The notes beneath the pieces are model-generated. The model did not search any database. It had not been told where the DNA came from and worked only from the letters and a program-made list of their open reading frames with translations. Shown piece by piece: positions 36,530-45,917 of a DNA stretch of 64,000 nt (within the stretch, counting starts at the first letter, position 1; every line of letters starts with the position of its first letter). Origin of the DNA: Rhizosphaericola mali (GTDB taxonomy: Bacteria; Bacteroidota; Bacteroidia; Chitinophagales; Chitinophagaceae); the NCBI RefSeq assembly GCF_004337365.2, contig NZ_CP044016.1, positions 2,976,001 through 3,040,000 on the forward strand. The letters are read 5' to 3'. Position numbers and translations under genes: made by a program.

Positions 36530-38152
36530 TTATTTTTCTCTTACTCTTTTAAACATTATCCCCTCATTCCATCGAGGAAATACATTCGTGTTTGCTAGTT
36601 TTTTACCTACATAATATATAAACGACAAATCATCCATCGTACCACTTATATCCCAATCTGCACTATAATTATCTGAAGGTTTATGATAATTGTATTTTAC
36701 ATAGTCTTCGTTCTTCTTCATTCCCCATACTTCTCCATATTGAAGGGAATTAATGCCTCCTTCTGTGTATAACGTAGGTACTCCCACTTTGGCAAAACTA
36801 AAATGATCGGAACGATAGTACCACCCATTACTTGGATCAGGAACAGCTTTTACATCCCTATGAAAATATATTGCTGCACTATCTGCATATTTATCCACGT
36901 CAGACATTCCTTTTCCTATTACAAAAATGTCTTTCATTTTACCAAAAGGTTGTAAAACATCCATATTAATATCAACAACTGTTTTTTTCAACGGAAATAT
37001 TGGATGTGTACAATAATATTCTGAGCCCAATAGTCCGGCTTCCTCACCCGTAACGGAAAGAAATATAACGGTTCTTTCATTCATACCTGCAGACTTAAAT
37101 TTTTCTGCTAGTGTTAGCAAACCAGCAGTACCAGATGCATTGTCTGCAGCTCCATTATAAATACTATCTCCGTCAATAGCTTCCCCTACGCCAAAATGAT
37201 CCCAATGCCCCGTATAAATAATATATTCATCCTTTTTGATCGTTCCAGGCAAAACACCAATAACGTTTGTGGATATCGATTTTTTAATTTTATTATTCAG
37301 CGTACCATTTAACACCAATGGAAAAGAAATAGCCGTGCTACTTTTAGTATGAGCTTGTTCGAAAGTACCCCAATTTATTCCAGACATAGCAAAAAGCTTC
37401 TTTGCTGTCGATTCTGAAATCCAACCTTCAATTGCGCATCTTTTATTATTTTCAGAACTATTAAGATATAATTTAGATTTAGACCAACTAGATCTTACTA
37501 CGCTCCAATCATAGGCTGCTGGTTTTGTTTCATGCACAATTAGTACACCCAATGCGCCTTTTCTTGCAGCCTCTTCAAATTTATAAGTCCATCGTCCATA
37601 ATAGGTCATATCTTTTCCTCGAAAAAGGGAATTATCATAGTATCCAGGATCATTAATCATCACAATTACAATTTTCCCTTTTACATCTATTCCTTTATAA
37701 TCATTCCAACCATACTCGGGAGCGTCTATACCAAAGCCAGCAAATACAATTGATGCATTATTTATTTTAACTTCTTTTTCAACTCGTCGTGTACCACCTA
37801 CGATATCTGTAAGATTTTGTAAAAATAAACTCTGCTCTTTTCCTTTAACAATCATACCATTGGATTGAAATGAACCAGACAGTTCAACCATTGGAACTTT
37901 TTGAAAATAGCTTTTTTTATTGCATGGAATTAACCCAATAGATTTAAATCTTGAGGCTAGATAACTGGTAGTCAATAGCTCCCCCTCTGTAAAAGGCTTT
38001 CTACCTTTAAAAGAATCAGAAGCTAACATACTTATATCTTTTCGATAACAGATTTCTTCCTTACTCGAAAATTGATAATCATCTTGATGCTGTGCCAACG
38101 CGAGAGTATGTACTATAATTGTAAATATAGTGAAGAGGATTTTTTTCATCAA
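36530..38152 (-). CDS. M28 family zinc metallopeptidase
   Basis: A 540-residue exported peptidase with a signal peptide (ILFTIFTIIVHTLALAQ). A PA-like insert (about 110-240, GRWTYKFEEAARKGALGVLIVHE) precedes the M28 core: YTGHWDHFG (His ligand), GAADNASGTAGLL (bridging Asp), VTGEEAGLLGS (catalytic Glu pair), DINMDVL, and RSDHFSFAKVGVP (last His ligand). M28 enzymes are aminopeptidases or carboxypeptidases; exact preference is not readable. It would supply amino acids to the two exported amino-acid enzymes downstream (inference). Confidence 0.92.
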   Translation of the reverse strand: MMKKILFTIFTIIVHTLALAQHQDDYQFSSKEEICYRKDISMLASDSFKGRKPFTEGELLTTSYLASRFKSIGLIPCNKKSYFQKVPMVELSGSFQSNGMIVKGKEQSLFLQNLTDIVGGTRRVEKEVKINNASIVFAGFGIDAPEYGWNDYKGIDVKGKIVIVMINDPGYYDNSLFRGKDMTYYGRWTYKFEEAARKGALGVLIVHETKPAAYDWSVVRSSWSKSKLYLNSSENNKRCAIEGWISESTAKKLFAMSGINWGTFEQAHTKSSTAISFPLVLNGTLNNKIKKSISTNVIGVLPGTIKKDEYIIYTGHWDHFGVGEAIDGDSIYNGAADNASGTAGLLTLAEKFKSAGMNERTVIFLSVTGEEAGLLGSEYYCTHPIFPLKKTVVDINMDVLQPFGKMKDIFVIGKGMSDVDKYADSAAIYFHRDVKAVPDPSNGWYYRSDHFSFAKVGVPTLYTEGGINSLQYGEVWGMKKNEDYVKYNYHKPSDNYSADWDISGTMDDLSFIYYVGKKLANTNVFPRWNEGIMFKRVREK

Positions 38153-38214
38153 TTTCTCATTAAATATATTAAGTAGCTATTAGGTTAAAGATAGTCCAAT
38201 AATTTCAAACAAAA

Positions 38215-38240
38215 AAGAGATTGCTAATTAGCAATCTCTT
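38215..38240 (-). terminator. 26-bp perfect palindrome terminator
   Basis: AAGAGATTGCTAA directly abuts its reverse complement; on the minus strand it is followed by a T run (complement of 38211-38216). It ends the RRM-protein transcript 33 bp after its stop codon. Confidence 0.75.
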
Positions 38241-38273
38241 CTAAGTTAATTTCTGATAAGTAATGGTTACATT

Positions 38274-38627
38274 CTAGTAACCACCTCCTTGACGACCACC
38301 GCGATATCCACCACCATTGGAGTTACCACCTTTATAGCCACCACCGCCATTACCATAAGATTTTTTTCTAAATTCACCTTCTGGTTTTGGTGTTGATTCG
38401 TTTACAATAATTTTTCTACCACTAATCTCAGTTTCATTTAAGTTACTGATTGCATTTCTTGCTGCTTCGTCATCAGACATTTCAACAAATCCAAATCCCT
38501 TACTTCTGTTGTTGTTAAATTTATCGGTAACAACTTTAGCAGAAGCTACTTCTCCATATGGAGAAAAAAGATTGAATAAATCATCACTAGTAATCGCCCA
38601 GCTTAGGTTTCCTACGTAAATGTTCAT
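38274..38627 (-). CDS. RRM RNA-binding protein with Gly-rich tail
   Basis: A 117-residue protein: one RNA recognition motif (residues 1-80) with RNP2 IYVGNL and RNP1 KGFGFVEM both intact, and a Gly/Arg-rich tail (GGGGYKGGNSNGGGYRGG). The layout is like cyanobacterial and plant glycine-rich RNA-binding proteins and small Bacteroidota RNA-binding proteins that may act as global post-transcriptional regulators. The promoter at 38740-38769 predicts an unusually long 5' leader for this window (about 110 nt), which may carry regulation. Confidence 0.92.
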   Translation of the reverse strand: MNIYVGNLSWAITSDDLFNLFSPYGEVASAKVVTDKFNNNRSKGFGFVEMSDDEAARNAISNLNETEISGRKIIVNESTPKPEGEFRKKSYGNGGGGYKGGNSNGGGYRGGRQGGGY

Positions 38628-38739
38628 GGTTTTTTTTTATTAATTTTTATATTTTATAACAGTAAACCAAAACCCAAAACCATCTTCAGCTAACGCGACC
38701 GGATTAATTGAGATATTGAAATTGACTGCGTTTACCTAA

Positions 38740-38769
38740 CGAAGATATAATTATTTATTTACTTAACAA
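38740..38769 (-). promoter_or_regulatory. Promoter of the RRM-protein gene
   Basis: On the minus strand: TTG (38769-38767), 19-bp spacer, TATCTTCG (38747-38740). The expected start site leaves a leader of about 110 nt before the ATG at 38627. Confidence 0.5.
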
Positions 38770-38824
38770 CTTTTTGCGTATACTTTCAAAAAAATTAAAA
38801 AAAAATTAAAATTCTTATTTAAAG

Positions 38825-40444
38825 TCAATTTTCATTGAAATTTTTACAGTAATTAATGTTCCATAATGTGTACCTCTCTAATTCACTTTTAAGACGACCA
38901 TTAAAGTCAGGCAAATCTTTATTCTTTTTCTCTGTCCATAAAGTCTCTGACAATGCAGCTAATCTCGGGAATACCATATACTCCACCTTAGTAGGCCCAG
39001 CCATGTATTCCGTCCATACGTTACCTTGCGCCCCGAGCACATATTTATACTCATCTTTGGCTAATTCTTTAGGAATCGGATCATATTTGTAGACATTTTG
39101 GTAAGGCAAATAACCACCTATAGTCAAAGAATCTTCGTGTTTTAATTGTGCGTGATCTAGGTATACATACTCCCCAGGAGTCATAATTACATTATGATGT
39201 AATTTAGCGGCTGCGATACCGCCTTTTTCCCCCCTCCAACTCATAATCGTCGCATTCGGAGCAATACCACCTTCAAGAATTTCATCCCAACCAATAACGC
39301 TTTTGCCTTTACTATTTAAAAACTTCACAATTCGTTCAACAAAATAGCTTTGCAAACCTTCCTCGTCTTTCAATCCTTTTTCCTTAATTAATTGTTGACA
39401 AAATGCAGATTTTTTCCAGTAATCTTTTGGTGCTTCATCTCCACCAATATGTACATATCTTGATGGAAACAATGGCAGAACCTCACTCAACACATTTTCC
39501 AAAAAAGTAAATGTATTCTCAGAAGGTACATATATATCAGGATAAACACCCCAAGATTGTTGCACTTCTTTCTTATCTCGTGGTCCGAACCAAGTCACTC
39601 CAGGTAAAACTTCGGTAGGTTGTTCTGGGAAACAGCTTAATTCAGGGTATGCTGCAATTGCTGCAGAGGAGTGCCCAGGCATTTCAATCTCTGGAATAAC
39701 GGTAATATAACGATCTGCCGCATATTTCACGATATCTTTCACTTGTTCTTGCGTATAAAAACCACCTTCTTTAGTTTCATCATTGCCCGTCCCAGGATGA
39801 TGTCCTATAATTGTTCCGTTTCTCCATGCTCCAACCTCTGTTAATTTTGGATATTTTTTTATTTCGATACGCCATCCCTGATCTTCTGTCAAATGCCAAT
39901 GAAACGTATTCATCTTATGTAAAGCAATAAAATCAATATATTGTTTTACAAAATCAGCTGGCATAAAATGTCTACCACAGTCTAACATCAAGCCACGATA
40001 CTGAAATCTTGGTGCATCTATAATGGCTACATCGGGAATAGAGATAGAAGTTTCTTTTGTTGTAGGTAAAAGCTGTAATAATGATTGCATCCCATAAAAT
40101 ACACCTTCTTCATTATCCGCTTTTATTACAACATTTTTAGGTGTTACATTTAAAGAATATGCACCTTTTACGCCTTTACCAGAGCCCACTTCCAGTAAGA
40201 CTTGCGCATCTTTTTTATTTGTAGTAATAGTAGTGACATCCAAATAATCTGCTAAATATTTTTTCAAATAATCTGCAGTTTTTTCTCCACCTTTTCCTAC
40301 ATAAATTTTTAATTCTTTGGAAAATGTAAAATTACCTGCATTAACCGTTAATTGATTTGGTTTGGGAATAATGTTTACTTGAGTTTGCGCCTGCATTCCT
40401 TCTACTGCAAGTAAGAAAGACAGAGCCAGTAACAATTTTTTCAT
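38825..40444 (-). CDS. GH20 beta-N-acetylhexosaminidase
   Basis: A 539-residue exported GH20 enzyme: signal peptide (LLLALSFLLAVEGMQAQ), an N-terminal GH20b domain (about 22-140), then the barrel starting at FQYRGLMLDCGRHF. The catalytic Asp-Glu pair is in HIGGDEAPKDYW near residue 322; FHWHLTEDQGWRIEIKKYP and WTEYMAGPTKVEYMVFPR are also typical. It cleaves terminal GlcNAc or GalNAc from chitin fragments, glycans or cell-wall sugars. It follows the CocE-like gene by 14 bp in the same operon. Confidence 0.94.
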   Translation of the reverse strand: MKKLLLALSFLLAVEGMQAQTQVNIIPKPNQLTVNAGNFTFSKELKIYVGKGGEKTADYLKKYLADYLDVTTITTNKKDAQVLLEVGSGKGVKGAYSLNVTPKNVVIKADNEEGVFYGMQSLLQLLPTTKETSISIPDVAIIDAPRFQYRGLMLDCGRHFMPADFVKQYIDFIALHKMNTFHWHLTEDQGWRIEIKKYPKLTEVGAWRNGTIIGHHPGTGNDETKEGGFYTQEQVKDIVKYAADRYITVIPEIEMPGHSSAAIAAYPELSCFPEQPTEVLPGVTWFGPRDKKEVQQSWGVYPDIYVPSENTFTFLENVLSEVLPLFPSRYVHIGGDEAPKDYWKKSAFCQQLIKEKGLKDEEGLQSYFVERIVKFLNSKGKSVIGWDEILEGGIAPNATIMSWRGEKGGIAAAKLHHNVIMTPGEYVYLDHAQLKHEDSLTIGGYLPYQNVYKYDPIPKELAKDEYKYVLGAQGNVWTEYMAGPTKVEYMVFPRLAALSETLWTEKKNKDLPDFNGRLKSELERYTLWNINYCKNFNEN

Positions 40445-40458
40445 GTATATTTTTTGAT

Positions 40459-42330
40459 TTATTTTTCAATAATTGGAAGTAATATTTTGCTAGCAGCATT
40501 AGAACTATGATGAATACTAATTTCTGCTTTTTGAAAATCGCTGTCTTTTGCATGATAGATATCTACAAATTTTTGAGGATTTCTATCCACAAGAGGGAAC
40601 CATGTACTTTGAATCTGCACCATGATACGATGTCCTTTTTTGAATGTATGTGCAATATCGGGCATGGTATATTTTACCTCTTCTACTTTTCCTGGTGCAA
40701 ATGGCACTGGATTTTCCAAACTTTTCCTAAATCTTCCTCGGAATACATCTCCACGTACCAACATTTCATAGCCATTCATAACATACGCATCCTTATCGGA
40801 ATAACTAAAATCATCTGGAAATACATCAATCAACTTCACTACAAAATCAGCGTCTGTTGTGCTAATACTTACCTGCAAGTCTGCTGTTAGCGGACCGGCC
40901 AATGTAATATCTTTATCCAATATTTCCGTTTGAAAACTTAATACATCTGGTCTCCAAGAGGCAAATCGTTGATCGTCGGTCATATATTCTCTCGTACGAT
41001 ATGCTTTTACGCCGTCTGTATAAGGCACTGGTTTGAATGGATCACTGATATAGCTCGTAGCTTCTTTTTCTGAATCCGTTGGAGTTGAAAAGCTCAAACT
41101 ATTATTTTCATGTAAATAAATAGGCGTTTCTTTTTCTTCTGCAGGAGGCCATTTTGCAAAATGATGCCATTGATTTTCACCTGTAAAGAAAATATTTGCT
41201 TCATTAATACTATCAATATTTCCTTTACCTAATAAATAATAATCGAAAAATGGGATTTCTATATTTTTTGCATAGTAATCGCTTGTAGCACTACCAAATT
41301 GTACATTTCCCAAATTAGAACCATCGCTACCACGACCAGCCCATTGTCCGTGAAACCAAGGTCCCATAACTATTTTATTGTTGTTTTTTGCTTTTGATTC
41401 TATCGCACGATATGTACTCCATGCTCCAAAACAATCTTCCGCATCGAACAAGCCACCAACGACCATCGTATTAGTTGTCGGCAACACATTCTCTGCGAAA
41501 TTGCGCACATTGCGTTCCTTCCACCATTTATCATAATTAGGATGATTCATTAAATCATTCCAAAATTTAATACTGTCGCCCATTAATTTTGTCAAATTAG
41601 GTAAAGCTCCTTCTGTTAAAAAGAAACCATATTTATCCTGCGTAGGAAAATCAAAACCAGGGGTTCCTTTCGTAGTCGGCACAGGTCTTGGTTTACCAAA
41701 ACTTGAATAAAATGAAAAGGCGTCCATCGCCATAAATGCGCCATTATGATGAAAATCATCTCCTACAAACCAATCTGTAACCGGCGCCTGCGGACTTACT
41801 GCAACCACTGCTGGATGTTTGGATAAAGACGCCATTGTGGAATAAAAACCTGGATAGGAAATACCAAATACACCGACTTTTCCATTATTATTTTTAATAT
41901 TCTTTATCAACCAATCTACAGTATCATAGGTATCGGAAGACTCATCAATATCTTTTTTCGTTTTCTTATCCGCAATATAAGGTCGCACATCCACAAATTC
42001 TCCTTCACTCATCCATCGACCACGTACATCTTGCAAGACCATGATATAGCCTTCTTTCAAATATTCCTTATAATGATTTGCATAAAAGGCGCGATATTCA
42101 TTTCCGTATGGAGCACAAGAATAGGGCGTGCGTGTCATTAAAAACGGATGTTTTTCCTTATTATCTTTAGGAACATATACAGCGGTAAATAATTTCACGC
42201 CATCTCTCATTGGGATAGAAATTTCCTTTTTTTCATAATTATTTCTAAACCACGCGGAGTCAATTGTTTGTGCATGCACAGTGGCAAACAAAACAATGCC
42301 GGAAAAAAGCGACACAATTTTTTTCATCAA
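40459..42330 (-). CDS. CocE/NonD family X-Pro dipeptidyl-peptidase-like hydrolase
   Basis: A 623-residue exported protein (signal peptide IVSLFSGIVLFATVHAQ). The N-terminal alpha/beta hydrolase of the CocE/PepX type has IPMRDGVKLFTAVYVPKD, TRTPYSCAPYG, DVRGRWMSEGEF and the nucleophile Ser in GVFGISYPGFYS near 165; the acid and His lie near GLFDAEDCFGAW and GPWFHGQWAGR. A C-terminal jelly roll (DITLAGPLTADLQVSIS) completes the fold. Members are X-Pro peptidases, glutaryl-7-ACA acylases or esterases; the substrate is unknown. Confidence 0.9.
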   Translation of the reverse strand: MMKKIVSLFSGIVLFATVHAQTIDSAWFRNNYEKKEISIPMRDGVKLFTAVYVPKDNKEKHPFLMTRTPYSCAPYGNEYRAFYANHYKEYLKEGYIMVLQDVRGRWMSEGEFVDVRPYIADKKTKKDIDESSDTYDTVDWLIKNIKNNNGKVGVFGISYPGFYSTMASLSKHPAVVAVSPQAPVTDWFVGDDFHHNGAFMAMDAFSFYSSFGKPRPVPTTKGTPGFDFPTQDKYGFFLTEGALPNLTKLMGDSIKFWNDLMNHPNYDKWWKERNVRNFAENVLPTTNTMVVGGLFDAEDCFGAWSTYRAIESKAKNNNKIVMGPWFHGQWAGRGSDGSNLGNVQFGSATSDYYAKNIEIPFFDYYLLGKGNIDSINEANIFFTGENQWHHFAKWPPAEEKETPIYLHENNSLSFSTPTDSEKEATSYISDPFKPVPYTDGVKAYRTREYMTDDQRFASWRPDVLSFQTEILDKDITLAGPLTADLQVSISTTDADFVVKLIDVFPDDFSYSDKDAYVMNGYEMLVRGDVFRGRFRKSLENPVPFAPGKVEEVKYTMPDIAHTFKKGHRIMVQIQSTWFPLVDRNPQKFVDIYHAKDSDFQKAEISIHHSSNAASKILLPIIEK

Positions 42331-42456
42331 CTAAATATTAGAAGTTTAATTTCAGCTTAACTTGAGGTCGTGAAAATACAATAAAAATAGCATAACACTT
42401 CAAAAAAACGCAGCTTCGTTTATATTTGCGCATGATCACAAAATGGTCATTTAGAT

Positions 42457-43164
42457 ATGGAAAATAAAGAAATCATCCTTCAAAATCTTCAACATATATA
42501 TACACGAATAGCTGAGACTTGTTTAAAAGCCGGCAGGAATAAAGAAGATGTTCGTTTGCTATTGGCGACTAAAACGCAAGATGCAGATACGATCAAAATT
42601 GCATTGGATGCTGGAGAAAAATTAATTGGGGAAAATAAAGTACAAGAATATACTGAGAAATGGGAGGAACTAAAAGACTATAATATTGAACGACACTTTA
42701 TAGGACACTTACAAACCAATAAAATCAAGGAAATTATCAAATATGTTACTTGTATTGAATCTGTCGATCGTATTGATCTTGCACAAAAATTAAGCGCAAA
42801 ATTGGTAAGTGAAAATAAAACAATGGAAATATACATTGAAGTAAATACTTCAGAAGAAGATAGCAAATCGGGCGTCTCACCAGAAAATGCAATTGCATTG
42901 ATTCAACAGATTAAAGCACTTCCAAATATCCAAATCACAGGATTAATGACGATCGGTAAACCATCAGAAAATCCAGAAGGTACTAGATTTTGTTTTCAAA
43001 TTTTAAGAAAATTAAAAGAGGAAGCCCAAGCCCAAAATTTGCTACCTCAGAATTGTGCACTTTCCATGGGTATGAGCCATGATTTGGAAGTCGCCATTGA
43101 AGAAGGAAGTACCATTGTAAGAGTCGGCTCCGCTATATTTGGAAATAGAAATTACGCTAAATAA
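42457..43164 (+). CDS. YggS/PLPBP family PLP-homeostasis protein
   Basis: A 235-residue PLP-binding protein of the YggS family. The PLP Lys is in LLLATKTQDADTI near residue 34, followed by IGENKVQEYTEKW, RHFIGHLQTNKIK, EVNTSEEDSKSGV, TGLMTIG, LSMGMSHDLEVAIEEGSTIVRVGSAIFG. The family buffers pyridoxal phosphate and has no known catalytic activity. A TATATTTG -7 box lies at 42421-42428. Confidence 0.94.
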   Translation: MENKEIILQNLQHIYTRIAETCLKAGRNKEDVRLLLATKTQDADTIKIALDAGEKLIGENKVQEYTEKWEELKDYNIERHFIGHLQTNKIKEIIKYVTCIESVDRIDLAQKLSAKLVSENKTMEIYIEVNTSEEDSKSGVSPENAIALIQQIKALPNIQITGLMTIGKPSENPEGTRFCFQILRKLKEEAQAQNLLPQNCALSMGMSHDLEVAIEEGSTIVRVGSAIFGNRNYAK

Positions 43165-43845
43165 TTAGCGTAATTTCTTTAAGATGGGCAGCAATACTTT
43201 TTCCATAATTATATATCCTTCTTTATTGGGATGTACGCCATCATAGGTCAATTTGGTTTGCATTCCGTTTTTATCATCTGCCATTTTGGGAAAATAATTT
43301 ACATAAGTAAACTTCTTTTCTTTTGCATACGCTTCCAACATTTTATTCAATGCGGGAATTTTTTCATTGGGAGACAATCCCTTTCGCCATGGATAATCAT
43401 AAGCTGGCAAAACAGAGCAAATGATAGGTTTAATTTTATGTGCTTCTGCTAATTCACACATAGAAACAATATTTCCTAAAATATTTTCCAAAGAAATAAA
43501 TCCTTGATTTTGCGCAATATCATTCGTTCCAGATAGTATCACAACATAAGAGGGGTGTAAATCAATTACATCTTTTCGGAAACGAACCAACATCTGCGAG
43601 GTTGTCTGACCACTGATACCACGATCTATATATTTATTTTCTATAAAAAATGAACTGTCAAATCTATACCAGCCTTCCGTAATAGAATTACCCATAAACA
43701 CAACATTGCGCTCCCTTTGAGGTAATATTTTAACTAGATCATTCGACTTTTCATATTTATTAAATTGCGCCCAATCTTTTTCCGTCTGTGCATTCAATTT
43801 TCCAACCAAAGTGATCGTAGCAACAAACAACCATTTTCTTACCAT
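43165..43845 (-). CDS. SGNH/GDSL family hydrolase
   Basis: A 226-residue exported hydrolase (short signal peptide ending KLNAQ). All SGNH blocks are present: VVFMGNSITEGW (Ser, near 52), GISGQTTSQM (Gly), LSGTNDIAQN (Asn) and DGVHPNKEGY (Asp and His, near 203-206). This type acts on acetylated sugars or lipids. It is convergent with the YggS gene and shares no gap with it. Confidence 0.9.
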   Translation of the reverse strand: MVRKWLFVATITLVGKLNAQTEKDWAQFNKYEKSNDLVKILPQRERNVVFMGNSITEGWYRFDSSFFIENKYIDRGISGQTTSQMLVRFRKDVIDLHPSYVVILSGTNDIAQNQGFISLENILGNIVSMCELAEAHKIKPIICSVLPAYDYPWRKGLSPNEKIPALNKMLEAYAKEKKFTYVNYFPKMADDKNGMQTKLTYDGVHPNKEGYIIMEKVLLPILKKLR

Positions 43846-44014
43846 AAATTATGTTTTAAGAGTCTATTAACGTTAGAGATTAAACTTCATTTCTCATCTG
43901 AAGTCCTATATATGTAGCACAACACTACGAAACATCAGCATCAATACTACAATTGATATTCCTGCTCCGCCTCAAAGCTACAAATTCATTCATTCACCAA
44001 TAAATTATTCTATT

Positions 44015-44458
44015 ATGAAAAAGGAATTTGATTTGAACTATGACACATTTACAAAATGTATGTTAACCAGTTTATTTGTAGGCATTTCTGCAGTTTATAT
44101 CAATTTAGCATTTGATATGTTATTCAGATATTTCACTAGATACAATTTATCCGCTATTATCAATGTATCATCGATTATCATGGGTTGTGTAATTTTACTC
44201 TTGATATGTGGTGTATTTTACTACGGATTCAAAAGATTGTTTAAAGGATCAGCAAGCACCGTATTTGGTATAGTTTTTTTAGCCATTACCGCTTTTGCAA
44301 TCTATAAAGTTAGTGGTGTTGTAAGATCTCCCATCTTTAAAGAAACCGTAGAATTTAGAGAAGAACTTTCTGGAATCTTAGCAATCAATGGCATTTTGGC
44401 CGCTATTTTTATACCATTTCTTTATAAAAAAGATAAATTAATCAGTAAGGTTTTATAA
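44015..44458 (+). CDS. Membrane protein of unknown function
   Basis: A 147-residue protein with four hydrophobic segments (about 14-35, 45-72, 80-98, 118-138) and short Lys/Arg loops. No family recognised. It is followed by a strong terminator, so it is monocistronic. Confidence 0.65.
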   Translation: MKKEFDLNYDTFTKCMLTSLFVGISAVYINLAFDMLFRYFTRYNLSAIINVSSIIMGCVILLLICGVFYYGFKRLFKGSASTVFGIVFLAITAFAIYKVSGVVRSPIFKETVEFREELSGILAINGILAAIFIPFLYKKDKLISKVL

Positions 44459-44483
44459 ATATATAAATTTAGAATGATGACTT

Positions 44484-44515
44484 GGTCGTTGAATCATCAA
44501 CGACCTTTTCTTTTT
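44484..44515 (+). terminator. Rho-independent terminator
   Basis: GGTCGTTGA and TCAACGACC pair around ATCA, followed by TTTTCTTTTT. It ends the membrane-protein transcript; the T tract runs into the stop codon of the convergent thioesterase gene. Confidence 0.85.
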
Positions 44516-44921
44516 AATCAAAGAATTCTACCATTTTATCTAATAAAACTTTGGGAGTACTAACCCTTTCAAAGGTTTTGGAACTGACAAAAAATAAGGT
44601 AATCTCACTCTTAGTTAATATTTTACCTTCAGCGTTTAGTATTTCCGAATGAAAAACAATACGATGTGACGGAGCTTGACGCACCTGCGTCTTTATCGTA
44701 AGTAAATCATCATACATAGCAGGACGTAAATATTTGATTTTCATATCAACGACGGGCATCATAATACCATCTTCCTCCATTTGCTTATAACTGTACCCCA
44801 AACCACGTATTGCCTCTACCCTACCCACTTCAAAATAAGTTGGATAATTTCCATAATAAACAATACCCATTTTATCCGTCTCGGCATATCGTACACGTAT
44901 CTGAGTTGTCGCTTCAAACAT
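44514..44921 (-). CDS. YbgC/FadM-like acyl-CoA thioesterase
   Basis: A 135-residue hot-dog-fold thioesterase. The 4HBT signature is VRYAETDKMGIVYYGNYPTYFEVGR, with the catalytic Asp in ETDKMG near residue 15 and the ligand loop after it. It hydrolyses acyl-CoA; chain-length preference is not evident. Divergent from the aldo/keto reductase gene. Confidence 0.87.
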   Translation of the reverse strand: MFEATTQIRVRYAETDKMGIVYYGNYPTYFEVGRVEAIRGLGYSYKQMEEDGIMMPVVDMKIKYLRPAMYDDLLTIKTQVRQAPSHRIVFHSEILNAEGKILTKSEITLFFVSSKTFERVSTPKVLLDKMVEFFD

Positions 44922-44985
44922 AATTTCTTAATTTACAATTCAATTAATAAAATTTACTTTCATTTTTCTAGAAAATAAAAATTAT

Positions 44986-45882
44986 ATGGAATATAACACT
45001 TTAGGAAAATCAAATATAAAGATTAGTGAAATAGGATTTGGATGTATGTCTTTAAAAAATATCGAGTCCGAAAATATTAACATAATTCACTCCGCAATAG
45101 ATCAGGGCATCAATTACTTTGACACTGCGGATATGTATGACAAAGGTGACAACGAAATATTAGTAGGAAAAGCAGTTAAGGAAAAAAGAAAAGAAATCAT
45201 ACTTGCGACCAAAGTAGGCAATCAATGGAGAGCTGATGTAACTGGCTGGGATTGGAATCCTACAAAAGAATATATACTTAAAGAAATCGACAATAGTCTG
45301 CAAAGATTACAAACGGACTATATTGACCTTTACCAATTACATGGCGGGACACTGGAAGACAATATAGATGAAACGATTGAAGCCTTTGAAATATTGAAAG
45401 AAAAAGGCAAAATATTGGAATATGGCATTAGCAGCATTCGTCCAAATGTAATTAGAGAATATGTCCAAAAATCCCATATAGTAAGTGTGATGATGCAATA
45501 TAGTCTTTTAGATCGTAGACCAGAAGAAGCGATGTTGGGCTTGTTAAAGGAAAATAATATTAGTGTACTTTCTCGTGGTACCTTGGCAAGTGGATTATTA
45601 GTAGACAAACCTGCAAAAGCTTACTTAGACCACACGGAAAAAGGAATTAAAGATTTTCAAAATCTTATACATAAGCAAACTAATGGCAAAGATACTGCAA
45701 CCGCTGTCGCGATTAGTTTTGTACTTTCCGCACCAGCGTTAGCATCAGCGGCGATTGGAATAAGAACACAAGCTCAATTGGATTCCATCCTGCATGCTTA
45801 TAGTATCCGAAACGAATTCAAACAATTAGCAAAGGAACTTGCAGATCATTTATATCCGTTGAAATACAGCCAACATCGTTAA
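44986..45882 (+). CDS. Aldo/keto reductase
   Basis: A 298-residue NADPH-dependent aldo/keto reductase. The catalytic tetrad is visible: Asp in YFDTADMYD near 45, Tyr in the same segment, Lys in ILATKVGN near 76, and His in YQLHGG near 113. YGISSIRPNVI and LSRGTLASGLL follow, with the C-terminal AAIGIRTQAQLD cofactor loop. Substrate not evident. Its stop codon lies at the edge of a 36-bp palindromic terminator. Confidence 0.92.
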   Translation: MEYNTLGKSNIKISEIGFGCMSLKNIESENINIIHSAIDQGINYFDTADMYDKGDNEILVGKAVKEKRKEIILATKVGNQWRADVTGWDWNPTKEYILKEIDNSLQRLQTDYIDLYQLHGGTLEDNIDETIEAFEILKEKGKILEYGISSIRPNVIREYVQKSHIVSVMMQYSLLDRRPEEAMLGLLKENNISVLSRGTLASGLLVDKPAKAYLDHTEKGIKDFQNLIHKQTNGKDTATAVAISFVLSAPALASAAIGIRTQAQLDSILHAYSIRNEFKQLAKELADHLYPLKYSQHR

Positions 45883-45917
45883 ATAAAAAAGCTTGCCAAT
45901 TGGCAAGCTTTTTTATT
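45882..45917. terminator. 36-bp perfect palindrome, bidirectional terminator
   Basis: An uninterrupted palindrome centred at 45899/45900 (core GCTTGCCAATTGGCAAGC, flanked by A6 and T6). It separates the convergent aldo/keto reductase and pncB genes and can end both transcripts. Confidence 0.88.
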
